Assembly (NCBI RefSeq): GCF_021261325.1
Contig: NZ_JAJSBI010000008.1
Span: 124,001 to 188,000, forward strand
Length of the DNA stretch: 64,000 bases
From: Streptomyces guryensis
GTDB lineage: Bacteria > Actinomycetota > Actinomycetes > Streptomycetales > Streptomycetaceae
Reading direction: 5' to 3'
The notes beneath the pieces are model-generated. The model was not told the origin of the DNA, did no database searches, and saw only the letters and a program-made list of their open reading frames with translations. Position 1 is the first letter of the stretch; every line of letters starts with the position of its first letter. Positions 18,594 through 29,868 of the stretch are shown here, in pieces. The position numbers and the translations under genes are program-made.

Positions 18594-19453
18594 ATGGCAC
18601 ATTCACACGGCAAATACGCCGACTTCGAAGGACTGCGGGAGCAGGCGGTCGCGCTGCGGCGCGCAGGACTCAGCCGCCGCCAGATCCGCGACCGCCTGCA
18701 CGTCGACAACAACGACATCCTCAACCGCCTCCTGGAGGGCGAGCCCCCTCCGGAATGGACGAAGCGCCCGAACGCGAAGGACGACCTCCGGCACAGGGCG
18801 AGGGGCTACGACTCCAGGGCTGGACGTACGACCAGATCCAGGTGGAGCTGGGGTGCTCGAAGAGTTCGATCTCGTTATGGGTACGGGATCTGCCGAAGCC
18901 GGAGCACAAGCGCAGCCCCGAAGAGGCTTCGGCCATCGCCAGGCGCGGCCGGGAAGCAACGTTGCAACGACGCGACGAGGAGCGCCAACACACGAAGGCG
19001 GTCGCCAAGCAGGCCGTCGGCGACCTGTCCGACCGGGAGGTGTTCCTGGCGGGCGTGGTCCTCTACTGGGCAGAGGGCGCCAAGGGCAAGTCGTACAGTC
19101 GCCGCGAGCGGCTGCACTTCATCAACAGCGACCCGAATGTGATCAGCTTCTTCATGCGCTGGCTCGACGTCCTGGGCGTCGAGCGCGAGCGCCTGCGCTT
19201 CAGAGTCAGCATCCACGAGTCGGCCAACACAACTGACGCCGAGGAGTTCTGGGCCCGGCTGGTGGGCGTGGAGCCTTCGACGTTCCAGAAGGCCACCCTC
19301 AAGAAGCACAACCCGAAGACGAACCGGAAGAACACTTCGGAGGCCTACCGCGGTTGCCTGATCGTCTACGTGCTCCGGAGCGCCGACTTGTATCGTCGCA
19401 TGGAGGGCGCCTGGTACGGCATAGTAGGAGGCGCCGCTCGACAGCCTGGCTAA
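18594..19453 (+). pseudogene. DNA-binding protein gene with apparent frameshift
   Basis: Two overlapping reading frames together make one plausible protein. The first (from the ATG at 18594, or 18588) encodes MAHSHGKYADFEGLREQAVA and a helix-turn-helix, then loses sense after KDDLRHRARG. The second frame picks up LRLQGWTYDQIQVELGCSKS with a second helix-turn-helix and a C-terminal region containing LAGVVLYWAEGAKGK, and runs to 19453. The switch lies at the G run 18802-18805; one extra G there would restore a single frame. Either a real frameshift or a sequencing error. The YWAEG motif faintly recalls LAGLIDADG proteins, but I do not assign that family. Confidence 0.65.
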
Positions 19454-19476
19454 ATGTCTGGTTTGGTCGAGATTAT

Positions 19477-19548
19477 TCCCCCGTGGTGTAATTGGCAGCA
19501 CTGTGGCTTTTGGTGCCATCTGTCCGGGTTCAAGTCCTGGCGGGGGAG
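19477..19548 (+). tRNA. tRNA-Gln (anticodon TTG)
   Basis: 72-nt cloverleaf with acceptor strand TCCCCCG pairing with CGGGGGA, discriminator G, D-loop AATTGGCAG, anticodon arm GTGGC-TTTTGGT-GCCAT with anticodon TTG, and T-arm loop GTTCAAG. No CCA is encoded. It lies just upstream of glmU. Confidence 0.96.
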
Positions 19549-19669
19549 CTCAACCAAGTTCGGGTCCTGACCGGTGACAGCACCGTCAGGGCCCGCTCCC
19601 ATGTCCCCCACGAAACGCCCCGGTATCCTGCGGATGTCCCCACCCACTCCACAGCCGAAGGGCAACCCC

Positions 19670-21118
19670 GTGAGCGCCATTCGCCCGGCAGCCGTCGTCG
19701 TTCTCGCAGCGGGTGAGGGCACCCGTATGAAGTCGGCCACACCCAAGGTCCTGCACGAGATCTGTGGCCGCAGCCTTGTGGGGCATGTGCTCGCCGCCGC
19801 CCGTGAGTTGGACCCCGAGAACCTCGTCGTCGTGGTCGGGCACGCCCGCGAGAAGGTCACCGCCCACCTCGCCGAGACCGACCCCGCCGTGCGCACCACC
19901 GTGCAGGCGGAGCAGAACGGCACGGGTCACGCCGTACGCATCGCCCTGGACGAGCTCGGCGGCAGCGTCGACGGCACGGTCGTCGTCGTGTGTGGCGACA
20001 CCCCGCTGCTCACCGGTGAATCGCTCCGGCAGCTCGCCGCCACGCACACCACCGACTCCAACGCCGTCACCGTGCTGACCGCCGAGGTCCCGGACGCCAC
20101 CGGTTACGGCCGGATCGTGCGGGACGAGGCGACCGGTGCCGTCGTCGAGATCGTCGAGCACAAGGACGCCACCGAGACGCAGCGCGGGATCCGTGAGATC
20201 AACTCCGGTGTCTTCGCGTTCGACGGTCTGCTGCTGGCGGACGCGCTCAAGAAGGTCCGTACGGACAACAGTCAGGGTGAGGAGTACCTGACCGACGTCC
20301 TCAGCATCCTCCGTGAGGCCGGTCACCGGGTGGGGGCCTCGGTCGCGGGTGATCACCGTGAGATCGCCGGGATCAACAATCGTGTGCAGCTGAGCGAGGC
20401 GCGGCGGATCCTCAACGACCGGCTGCTGACCGAAGCGATGCTTGCCGGCGTCACCGTGATCGACCCTGCGACGACCTGGGTCGACGTCACCGTCACCTTC
20501 GAGCAGGACGCGGTCGTCCACCCCGGTACGCAGCTGCACGGCTCCACGCACGTGGGTGAGGGTGCCGAGGTCGGGCCCAACACTCGCCTGACCGACACGC
20601 ACGTCGACGCCGGGGCGCGTGTCGACAACACGGTGGCCGACAGCGCCTACGTCGGCCCGCAGGCCAAAGTGGGCCCGTTCGCCTATCTCCGTCCGGGGAC
20701 CCGCTTGGGTGCGAAGGGCAAGATCGGTACGTACGTCGAGACGAAGAACGCCTCCATCGGCGAGGGGACGAAGATCCCCCACCTCTCCTATGTCGGTGAC
20801 GCGACGATCGGTGACTACACCAACATCGGTGCTGCCAGCGTGTTCGTGAACTACGACGGTCAGGAGAAGCACCACACGACCGTCGGGTCGCATTGCCGGA
20901 CGGGTTCGGACAATATGTTTGTGGCTCCCGTCACGGTCGGGGACGGCTCGTACACCGCTGCGGGGTCCGTGATCACGAAGGATGTGCCGCCCGGTTCGCT
21001 GGCTGTGGCCCGTGGTCAGCAGCGGAATATCGAGGGTTGGGTGGCTCGTAAGCGTCCGGGGAGTGCGGCGGCGAAGGCTGCTGAGGCGGCGTCTCGGCAG
21101 GTCGAGGGCGAGGACTGA
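19670..21118 (+). CDS. glmU: Bifunctional GlcNAc-1-P uridyltransferase / GlcN-1-P acetyltransferase (482 aa)
   Basis: Makes UDP-GlcNAc, the peptidoglycan precursor: the C-terminal domain acetylates GlcN-1-P and the N-terminal domain adds UMP. The nucleotide-binding motif is LAAGEGTRMKS at residues 13-23; the left-handed beta-helix repeats occupy about 260-450. The start is the GTG at 19670 (MSAIRPAAVVV) with GAAGGG upstream; an earlier in-frame ATG lacks a ribosome site. It leads the conserved glmU-prs-rplY-pth series, with 75 bp to prs. Confidence 0.97.
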   Translation: MSAIRPAAVVVLAAGEGTRMKSATPKVLHEICGRSLVGHVLAAARELDPENLVVVVGHAREKVTAHLAETDPAVRTTVQAEQNGTGHAVRIALDELGGSVDGTVVVVCGDTPLLTGESLRQLAATHTTDSNAVTVLTAEVPDATGYGRIVRDEATGAVVEIVEHKDATETQRGIREINSGVFAFDGLLLADALKKVRTDNSQGEEYLTDVLSILREAGHRVGASVAGDHREIAGINNRVQLSEARRILNDRLLTEAMLAGVTVIDPATTWVDVTVTFEQDAVVHPGTQLHGSTHVGEGAEVGPNTRLTDTHVDAGARVDNTVADSAYVGPQAKVGPFAYLRPGTRLGAKGKIGTYVETKNASIGEGTKIPHLSYVGDATIGDYTNIGAASVFVNYDGQEKHHTTVGSHCRTGSDNMFVAPVTVGDGSYTAAGSVITKDVPPGSLAVARGQQRNIEGWVARKRPGSAAAKAAEAASRQVEGED

Positions 21119-21193
21119 CCGGAAACGGGTGCGCCGGACACGGCGTACCGTGATAGGTGCACACCCAGTTGAGACACCTCTGAGGAGACAGCT

Positions 21194-22174
21194 GTGACCG
21201 GGATCAAGACGACCGGCGAGAAGAAGATGATGTTCTTCTCCGGCCGCGCCCACCCCGAGCTTGCCGAGGAGGTCGCCCTGCAGCTGGGGGTCGGCGTCGT
21301 CCCGACGAAGGCTTTCGACTTCGCGAACGGTGAGATCTACGTCCGTTACCAGGAGTCGGCGCGTGGCGCGGACTGCTTTGTGATCCAGAGCCACACCGCT
21401 CCGATCAACCAGTGGATCATGGAGCAGTTGATCATGATCGATGCGCTGAAGCGGGCGTCGGCGCGTTCCATCACGGTGATCGTGCCGTTCTACGGTTACG
21501 CGCGGCAGGACAAGAAGCACCGTGGTCGTGAACCGATCTCGGCGCGGCTGGTGGCTGATCTGATGAAGACGGCGGGTGCGGACCGCATTCTGACCGTGGA
21601 TCTGCACACCGACCAGATCCAGGGCTTCTTCGACGGGCCGGTGGATCACCTGTTCGCTCTTCCGCTGCTTGCGGACTATGTGGGTGGGAAGGTCGATCGG
21701 GCCAAGTTGACGGTTGTGTCGCCGGATGCGGGTCGGGTGCGGGTGGCGGACCGGTGGTGTGACCGTTTGGGTGCGCCGCTGGCGATCGTGCACAAGCGTC
21801 GTGACAAGGACGTCGCCAACCAGGTCACCGTCCACGAGGTCGTGGGTGAGGTGAAGGGTCGGGTGTGTGTGCTGGTCGACGACATGATCGACACCGGTGG
21901 CACGATCTGTGCGGCGGCCGACGCGCTGTTCGCGCATGGCGCCGAGGACGTCATCGTGACGGCGACTCATGGTGTGCTGTCGGGGCCTGCGGCGGACCGG
22001 TTGAAGAACTCCCGGGTGAGTGAGTTCGTGTTCACGAACACGTTGCCGACGCCGGCTGAGCTGGGCAGGGATCTGGACAAGATCACGGTGTTGTCGATTG
22101 CGCCGACGATTGCGAGTGCGGTGCGTGAGGTGTTCGAGGACGGTTCGGTGACGAGCCTGTTCGACGAGCAGTAA
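21194..22174 (+). CDS. prs: Ribose-phosphate pyrophosphokinase (326 aa)
   Basis: Synthesises PRPP from ribose-5-phosphate and ATP for nucleotide, histidine, tryptophan and NAD synthesis. Motifs: the flexible-loop region PFYGYARQDKKH, the metal/ATP site TVDLHTDQIQGFF and the PRPP-binding loop VLVDDMIDTGGTI. The start is the GTG at 21194, preceded by GAGGAG. It lies downstream of glmU, as in most Gram-positive bacteria. Confidence 0.97.
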   Translation: MTGIKTTGEKKMMFFSGRAHPELAEEVALQLGVGVVPTKAFDFANGEIYVRYQESARGADCFVIQSHTAPINQWIMEQLIMIDALKRASARSITVIVPFYGYARQDKKHRGREPISARLVADLMKTAGADRILTVDLHTDQIQGFFDGPVDHLFALPLLADYVGGKVDRAKLTVVSPDAGRVRVADRWCDRLGAPLAIVHKRRDKDVANQVTVHEVVGEVKGRVCVLVDDMIDTGGTICAAADALFAHGAEDVIVTATHGVLSGPAADRLKNSRVSEFVFTNTLPTPAELGRDLDKITVLSIAPTIASAVREVFEDGSVTSLFDEQ

Positions 22175-22209
22175 GGGTTCTGCGCCGGCGGACCCTGGTG
22201 TAGATCGTT

Positions 22210-22265
22210 TTGGGTGTGGCCTCCCTGTCCGAGTAGACTGCTGCAGTTGCTCGGCGAGGGAGGCC
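22210..22265 (+). promoter_or_regulatory. Putative rplY promoter overlapping an inverted repeat
   Basis: In the 198-bp gap upstream of rplY, TTGGGT (22210-22215) and TAGACT (22234-22239) are spaced by 18 bp, resembling a housekeeping promoter. A long inverted repeat spans it: 22218-22226 (GGCCTCCCT) pairs with 22257-22265, and inner CCGAG/CTCGG bases extend it. Because the left arm would lie upstream of the transcription start, it may act as an operator rather than an RNA leader. A second small hairpin (TACCC/GGGTA) follows near 22267-22286. Confidence 0.5.
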
Positions 22266-22372
22266 GTACCCGTTTTTGGCGGGGTATGGCTGTCCGTTAT
22301 CGACGCGCTCTTCGTAGCAGGCCGTTCGTGGCCGGGTGACCACGTCCGTATCTACCTGTACGAGGAGTGATC

Positions 22373-22969
22373 ATGTCCGAGGTGAAGCTCACCGCCGAGA
22401 CCCGTACCGAGTTCGGTAAGGGTGCTGCCCGTCGTATCCGTCGTGACAGCAAGGTTCCCGGTGTTCTGTACGGCCACGGTTCCGACCCGCTGCACCTGAC
22501 CCTTCCGGGTCACGACCTGCTGCTGGCGCTGCGTACGCCGAACGTCCTGATCGCGCTGGACATCGACGGCAAGACGAACGAGCTGGCGATCCCGAAGTCG
22601 GTTCAGCGTGACCCGATCAAGGGTTTCCTGGAGCATGTCGACCTGCAGCTGGTGAAGCGCGGCGAGAAGGTCACCGTGGAGATCTACGTCCACACCGAGG
22701 GTGAGCTGGCGCCGGGCGGCAACCTGCTGGAGCACGTGCTGAACGCGCTGCCGGTCGAGGCCGAGGCCACGCACATCCCCGAGTCCGTCACGGTGTCCAT
22801 CGAGGGCCTGGAGGCCGGTGCCTCCATCCTGGCGAAGGACATCCCGCTTCCGAAGGGCACGACGCTGGCCGTCGAGGAGGACACCGTCGTCCTGCAGGTC
22901 CTCGCCGCGCAGGCGGAGGAGGCCGCTGAGGGCGAGGAGGCCGCGGGCGACGAGGTCGCCGAGGCCTGA
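22373..22969 (+). CDS. rplY: 50S ribosomal protein bL25, CTC form (198 aa)
   Basis: Binds 5S rRNA through its N-terminal L25 domain (about residues 1-95, with GKGAARRIRRD). The C-terminal TL5/CTC domain (100-180) is the extended actinobacterial type, followed by an acidic Glu/Ala tail. The start is the ATG at 22373 after GAGGAG; a GTG two codons earlier is in frame. It sits between prs and pth as in many Gram-positive genomes. Confidence 0.96.
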   Translation: MSEVKLTAETRTEFGKGAARRIRRDSKVPGVLYGHGSDPLHLTLPGHDLLLALRTPNVLIALDIDGKTNELAIPKSVQRDPIKGFLEHVDLQLVKRGEKVTVEIYVHTEGELAPGGNLLEHVLNALPVEAEATHIPESVTVSIEGLEAGASILAKDIPLPKGTTLAVEEDTVVLQVLAAQAEEAAEGEEAAGDEVAEA

Positions 22970-23047
22970 TCCTCACCCTGTTCGACCGTTCGTCAGCCGC
23001 TGTTCCCGTAGGGGGCAGCGGCTGGCGCGTATCAAGGAGAGATGGAT

Positions 23048-23644
23048 GTGACCACCCCCGTCAATGGCCCCTGGCTCGTTGTGGGCCTCGGGAATCCGGG
23101 ACCGGAGTACGCCATGAACCGGCACAACGTCGGGTTCATGGTGGCCGATCTGCTGGCCGAGCGGATCGGGGGAAGGTTCAAGCGGGCGGGCAAGGCGCAG
23201 GCGCAGGTCGTGGAGGGGCGGATCGGGCCTCCGGGGCCGGCGAACCGGCGGGTGATTCTGGCGAAGCCGATGTCGTACATGAATCTGTCGGGTGGTCCGG
23301 TGAACGCGCTGCGGGATTTCTACAAGGTGCCGGTGGCGAACGTCGTGGCCGTGCATGACGAGTTGGACATCGAGTACGGCACTCTCCGGTTGAAGCTCGG
23401 TGGTGGGGACAACGGGCACAACGGGCTGAAGTCGATGACGAAGGCGTTCGGTGCGGAGTATCACCGGGTGCGGTTCGGGATCGGGCGGCCTCCGGGTCGT
23501 ATGCAGGTCGCCGACTTCGTGCTGAAGGACTTCTCGTCTGCGGAGCGCAAGGAGCTGGACTACTTCGTGGACCGGGCTGCGGATGCGGTGGAGTGTCTGG
23601 TGATCGAGGGCCTGGAGCGGGCGCAAAGCACGTACAACTCCTGA
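23048..23644 (+). CDS. pth: Peptidyl-tRNA hydrolase (198 aa)
   Basis: Recycles peptidyl-tRNA released from stalled ribosomes by cleaving the ester bond. The substrate-binding and catalytic segment VGLGNPGPEYAMNRHNVGFM contains the catalytic His; other hallmarks are KPMSYMNLSG, HDELDIEYG and DNGHNGLKS. AAGGAG lies 8 nt from the GTG at 23048 but only 2 nt from the ATG at 23042, so GTG is preferred; the difference is two residues. Confidence 0.96.
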   Translation: MTTPVNGPWLVVGLGNPGPEYAMNRHNVGFMVADLLAERIGGRFKRAGKAQAQVVEGRIGPPGPANRRVILAKPMSYMNLSGGPVNALRDFYKVPVANVVAVHDELDIEYGTLRLKLGGGDNGHNGLKSMTKAFGAEYHRVRFGIGRPPGRMQVADFVLKDFSSAERKELDYFVDRAADAVECLVIEGLERAQSTYNS

Positions 23645-23696
23645 CTTGTCGCCCGCTGGATCCGGCGGGAGTTGACCTGGCGTGGGGGCATGGCCA

Positions 23697-24212
23697 ATGA
23701 TCCCGGCCATGCCTGCCACAGCCGCTTCGTCCCGTCAGGTCTCGCGCCGGGCCTCGGTCACCGCGTTGCGGTTCGGGCGTTTCGCGGTGATGGGTGCGGT
23801 CGCGGTGGTGATTCTGATCGCCGGGGTGTGGGCGTCGTGGCGGACGGCTCCGTATGTGATGCTCACGAAGGGCCGGGAGCGCGGCACGATCGAGGTGACG
23901 CGGTGCGGGGACGATTCGTGCACGGGTCGCTATACGCCGATTTCGCGGGGTTCTTCCGTTCGGGACCGGGTCTTCATCGAGAAGACGGTCGCGGTGCGGA
24001 AGGGGCGGACGTACACGGTGGTGGTGAAGCCGGGCGGCGATGAGGTGGTGCGGTCGGGGCCGGCGGGGATTCTGTATGCGTGGGTTCCGTTCGGCGGGGC
24101 GTTGCTGCTGGCTTCGGTGGTGGTGGCCGGGGGGCTGGGGCGGACGCGGGCCGCGTGGGTCATGGCGGGGTCGGGGGTCGTGTTGCTCACGGCAGCTTTC
24201 GTGACTGTCTGA
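23697..24212 (+). CDS. Membrane protein with extracytoplasmic domain (171 aa)
   Basis: Not a family I can name. One membrane helix at about residues 30-50 is followed by an extracellular stretch of about 75 residues with a CGDDSC pair that could form a disulfide, and then two further helices near the C terminus. The ATG at 23697 lies 8 nt after GGGGG. It follows pth by 52 bp and could be cotranscribed. Many Streptomyces have similar small proteins at this site. Confidence 0.7.
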   Translation: MIPAMPATAASSRQVSRRASVTALRFGRFAVMGAVAVVILIAGVWASWRTAPYVMLTKGRERGTIEVTRCGDDSCTGRYTPISRGSSVRDRVFIEKTVAVRKGRTYTVVVKPGGDEVVRSGPAGILYAWVPFGGALLLASVVVAGGLGRTRAAWVMAGSGVVLLTAAFVTV

Positions 24213-24346
24213 CGACTTTGCCCGTTCTCCGTCCTGTGGAGAATCCGAGCGTTGTGCGTTCGTGATTGACCTTGGGTCAGGTGTGGCTGGATGCTGAGCC
24301 GCCCCCTCCACATCTTCCCGTCCGTAACTCGAAGATGGACTGCCCC

Positions 24347-25024
24347 ATGCGTACCCTCACCCGCGCCGGCGCCCTGTCCGCCGTCGCCGCGACGGCGCTG
24401 TTCTCGGCGCCCGTTGCCGCTCACGCCACTGTTCCCGGTGACAACGGGACTGTGAAGATCCATGACGCCACCACCGGCGAGGCGCTGAAGCGCAACGAGC
24501 CGCACGTCTGCACGTTCTATCTGGACGCGTTCGGCTTCGACGCGGTCCAGAAGGTCGACTGGCACATCGAGGCCTGGGCTCCGACGGCCGGTGTGAAGGG
24601 CAAGACGGTGAAGACCGGTGCCATCACGCTGGACTCCGGGGGGCATGGCCGTACGGCGGACATGTCGCTGCCCGACGGGCACTACAAGCTGTTCTGGAAC
24701 TTCGACGGTGAGAAGGGTGCCGCCAAGCACAAGGTGTTCTGGACGGACTGCAAGGACTCGGCGGGCGGCGGCGGTTCGACGCCTTCGCCGTCGGCTTCCT
24801 CGTCGGCGTCCTCGTCCCCGTCTGCGTCCTCGTCGGAGTCTCCGTCGCCCGGGTCTTCGTCTTCGTCCGCGCCTTCGTCCGGGTCCGCGTCCGCTTCCGC
24901 GTCCCCGCGGGGTGGCGACCTGGCCGAGACCGGTAGCAGTGCTCCTGTGGGACTGCTGTCGGGTGTCGCGGCCGCGCTGGTGGCCGGCGGCGGTTACCTG
25001 GTGGTGCGCCGGCGCCGGGCCTGA
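24347..25024 (+). CDS. Secreted, sortase-anchored protein with LAETG sorting signal (225 aa)
   Basis: Cell-wall protein. A signal peptide ends near residue 28 (SAPVAAHAT), followed by a folded domain of about 110 residues with two Cys, a low-complexity Ser/Pro spacer of about 55 residues, and a C-terminal sorting signal LAETG plus a hydrophobic helix and a RRRR tail. LAXTG is the class E sortase motif used in Streptomyces. The ATG at 24347 is favoured because the signal peptide begins there; an ATG at 24335 is possible. The role of the globular domain is unknown. Confidence 0.85.
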   Translation: MRTLTRAGALSAVAATALFSAPVAAHATVPGDNGTVKIHDATTGEALKRNEPHVCTFYLDAFGFDAVQKVDWHIEAWAPTAGVKGKTVKTGAITLDSGGHGRTADMSLPDGHYKLFWNFDGEKGAAKHKVFWTDCKDSAGGGGSTPSPSASSSASSSPSASSSESPSPGSSSSSAPSSGSASASASPRGGDLAETGSSAPVGLLSGVAAALVAGGGYLVVRRRRA

Positions 25025-25032
25025 CGTACGGC

Positions 25033-25076
25033 ATGAGGGTGCCCCCGGGCTTCGTACGAGCCGGGGGCACCCTCAT
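25033..25076. terminator. Bidirectional terminator
   Basis: A perfect 16-bp stem (25033-25048 with 25061-25076) lies between the convergent sortase-substrate and ppc genes, so it can serve both transcripts. Confidence 0.88.
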
Positions 25077-25087
25077 ATGTGTGGGGC

Positions 25088-27820
<2,733 letters not shown>

Positions 27821-28019
27821 AGGTGCGGCTCCTTGCAGTGTTGAAGCTCGTCCGGGAGGGGAACCCGGCGTCTGGGGCCGCGCGGCGGGCGCCGCATACG
27901 GCCCTGACATCCGGGAAAGGAATCAGAGCGGACCGCGCTGTCCGACCGACTCCAGGATAGGTGTCCATGCGGACGCGCATAATTTCGGGCTCTTGCCGCC
28001 GGGTGACTCGCTGCCATAC

Positions 28020-28060
28020 TTACGACGCCGTAGGTTACGGAACCGTAGGGACCGTCGTAA
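28020..28060. promoter_or_regulatory. Candidate operator of the desaturase operon
   Basis: A compact set of nested repeats in the 313-bp ppc-desaturase gap: outer arms TTACGACG (28020-28027) and CGTCGTAA (28053-28060), an inner palindrome TACGG-AA-CCGTA (28036-28047), and a direct repeat CCGTAGG at 28028 and 28043. It lies 74 bp before the desaturase ATG. By position it is a likely site for the TetR protein encoded next. Confidence 0.65.
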
Positions 28061-28133
28061 CGGAAAGCGGGCATGGTCCCCACGGCCGGCCCGGCCTCAC
28101 CCTCACAACCCTCGACCCCACAGGGGACGCCCC

Positions 28134-29141
28134 ATGACCACAAGCTCCGATGTGATCGACGACGCCCCGAAGGCGAACAACGACACCCCAGTCTCGGCAA
28201 CCCTCGGCGGCGAGAAGAAGGGGTCCGTCGAGCAGTTCGCCCTTCTCCTCTTCATCGTCGTCCCCTTCCTGGCGCTCCTCGCGGCTGTCCCGCTGGCCTG
28301 GGGCTGGGGCGTGAGCTGGCTCGACCTCGGCCTGATGGTCTTCTTCTACTACCTCGGCTGCCACGGAGTGACGATCGGCTTCCACCGCTATTTCACCCAC
28401 GGCTCCTTCAAGGCGAAGCGCCCGCTGCGCATCGCGCTCGCCATCGCCGGTTCGCTGGCGGTGGAGGGTCCGCTGGTGCGCTGGGTCGCCGACCACCGCA
28501 GGCACCACAAGTTCTCCGACGCGGAGGGCGACCCGCACTCCCCGTGGCGCTTCGGCGAGACCCTTCCGGCGCTGATCAAGGGTCTGTGGTGGGCGCACAT
28601 CGCGTGGATGTTCGATGAGGAGCGGACGCCTCAGGACAAGTACGCGCCGGATCTGATCAAGGACCCGGCGATCCGTGCGATCTCCCGGCAGTTCATCCTC
28701 TGGACGGTGCTGTCGCTGGCTCTGCCGGCGCTGATCGGTGGTCTGGCGACGATGTCCTGGTGGGGTGCGTTCACCGGCTTCTTCTGGGGCTCACTCGTTC
28801 GGGTGGCTCTGCTGCACCATGTGACCTGGTCGATCAACTCGATCTGCCATGCGGTCGGCAAGCGGCCCTTCAAGTCGCGTGACAAGTCGGGCAACGTGTG
28901 GTGGCTCGCGGTGCTGTCCTGCGGCGAGTCCTGGCACAACCTGCACCACGCCGACCCGACCTCCGCGCGGCACGGTGTGATGCGCGGCCAGCTGGACTCC
29001 TCGGCGCGCATCATCCGCTGGTTCGAGGCGTTCGGCTGGGCGTACGACGTGCGCTGGCCGTCACGCTCGCGTATCGATTCACGCCGTAACACAGGCCAGG
29101 ACGGCTCTCAGCCCCGGAAGGAGTCGGCGGAGGCGGCATGA
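28134..29141 (+). CDS. Acyl-CoA/acyl-lipid delta-9-type fatty acid desaturase (335 aa)
   Basis: Membrane di-iron desaturase that introduces a double bond into saturated acyl chains, adjusting membrane fluidity. The three His boxes are present: HRYFTH, HRRHH and HNLHH, separated by two pairs of membrane helices. The start is the ATG at 28134 after AGGGGA. The stop overlaps the start of a TetR gene by 4 bp, implying coupled expression and autoregulation. Substrate chain length is not readable. Confidence 0.93.
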   Translation: MTTSSDVIDDAPKANNDTPVSATLGGEKKGSVEQFALLLFIVVPFLALLAAVPLAWGWGVSWLDLGLMVFFYYLGCHGVTIGFHRYFTHGSFKAKRPLRIALAIAGSLAVEGPLVRWVADHRRHHKFSDAEGDPHSPWRFGETLPALIKGLWWAHIAWMFDEERTPQDKYAPDLIKDPAIRAISRQFILWTVLSLALPALIGGLATMSWWGAFTGFFWGSLVRVALLHHVTWSINSICHAVGKRPFKSRDKSGNVWWLAVLSCGESWHNLHHADPTSARHGVMRGQLDSSARIIRWFEAFGWAYDVRWPSRSRIDSRRNTGQDGSQPRKESAEAA

Positions 29142-29815
29142 TTGACGCCGTGGCGACCGACTCCAGCAGCACCCCGACGAATGAGAAGCCGCGGCGAGCC
29201 CGGCGCACCCGGATGACGGGGGCCGAGCGCCGTCAGCAGCTGCTCGAGATCGGTCGCACCCTGTTCGCCACCAAGGGCTTCGAGGGCACGTCGGTGGAGG
29301 AGATCGCGGCGAAGGCCGGGGTGTCCAAGCCGGTGGTGTACGAGCACTTCGGCGGCAAGGAGGGGCTGTACGCGGTGGTGGTGGACCGCGAGATGCGGCG
29401 CCTGCTGGACATGGTGACGAGTTCCCTGACGGCCGGTCACCCCCGTGAGCTGTGCGAACAGGCGGCCTTCGCGCTCCTGGACTACATCGAGGAGAGCACG
29501 GACGGTTTCCGCATCCTGGTCCGTGACTCCCCCATTCCGCAGTCGACTGGTTCCTTCGCGTCACTGATCTCGGACATCGCCACCCAGGTGGAGGACATCC
29601 TGGGCCGCGAGTTCAAGTTGCGCGGCTTCGACCCGAAGCTGGCCCCGCTGTATGCGCAGGCCCTGGTGGGCATGGTCGCCCTGACCGGCCAGTGGTGGCT
29701 GGACGTGCGCCGCCCGAAGAAGGCGGAGGTCGCGGCTCATCTGGTGAACCTGGCGTGGCACGGGCTGGACGGGCTGGAGGCCAAGCCGCACCTGATCGGG
29801 CGCCGGAAGAGCTGA
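29138..29815 (+). CDS. TetR-family regulator coupled to desaturase (225 aa)
   Basis: The N-terminal helix-turn-helix (about residues 30-75, TSVEEIAAKAGVSKPVVYEH) is followed by an all-helical ligand domain. Its ATG lies inside the desaturase stop region (ATGA), so it is translated with the desaturase and probably represses that operon in response to acyl-CoA or similar ligands, as DesT does in Pseudomonas; this is inference. The likely operator is the repeat cluster at 28020-28060. Confidence 0.9.
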   Translation: MIDAVATDSSSTPTNEKPRRARRTRMTGAERRQQLLEIGRTLFATKGFEGTSVEEIAAKAGVSKPVVYEHFGGKEGLYAVVVDREMRRLLDMVTSSLTAGHPRELCEQAAFALLDYIEESTDGFRILVRDSPIPQSTGSFASLISDIATQVEDILGREFKLRGFDPKLAPLYAQALVGMVALTGQWWLDVRRPKKAEVAAHLVNLAWHGLDGLEAKPHLIGRRKS

Positions 29816-29820
29816 GACAG

Positions 29821-29858
29821 ACACGCGGCGGGACCCGGTGCGAGGTCCCGCCGCGTGT
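29821..29858. terminator. Terminator after the TetR gene
   Basis: A perfect 15-bp stem (29821-29835 with 29844-29858) sits between the convergent TetR and CsbD-like genes and probably ends both transcripts. Confidence 0.85.
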
Positions 29859-29868
29859 GTCCCGCCCG

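Noticed and set aside
19454..19669. Integrative-element attachment site at tRNA-Gln
   Set aside because: No integrase gene and no direct repeat of the tRNA 3' end was found nearby.
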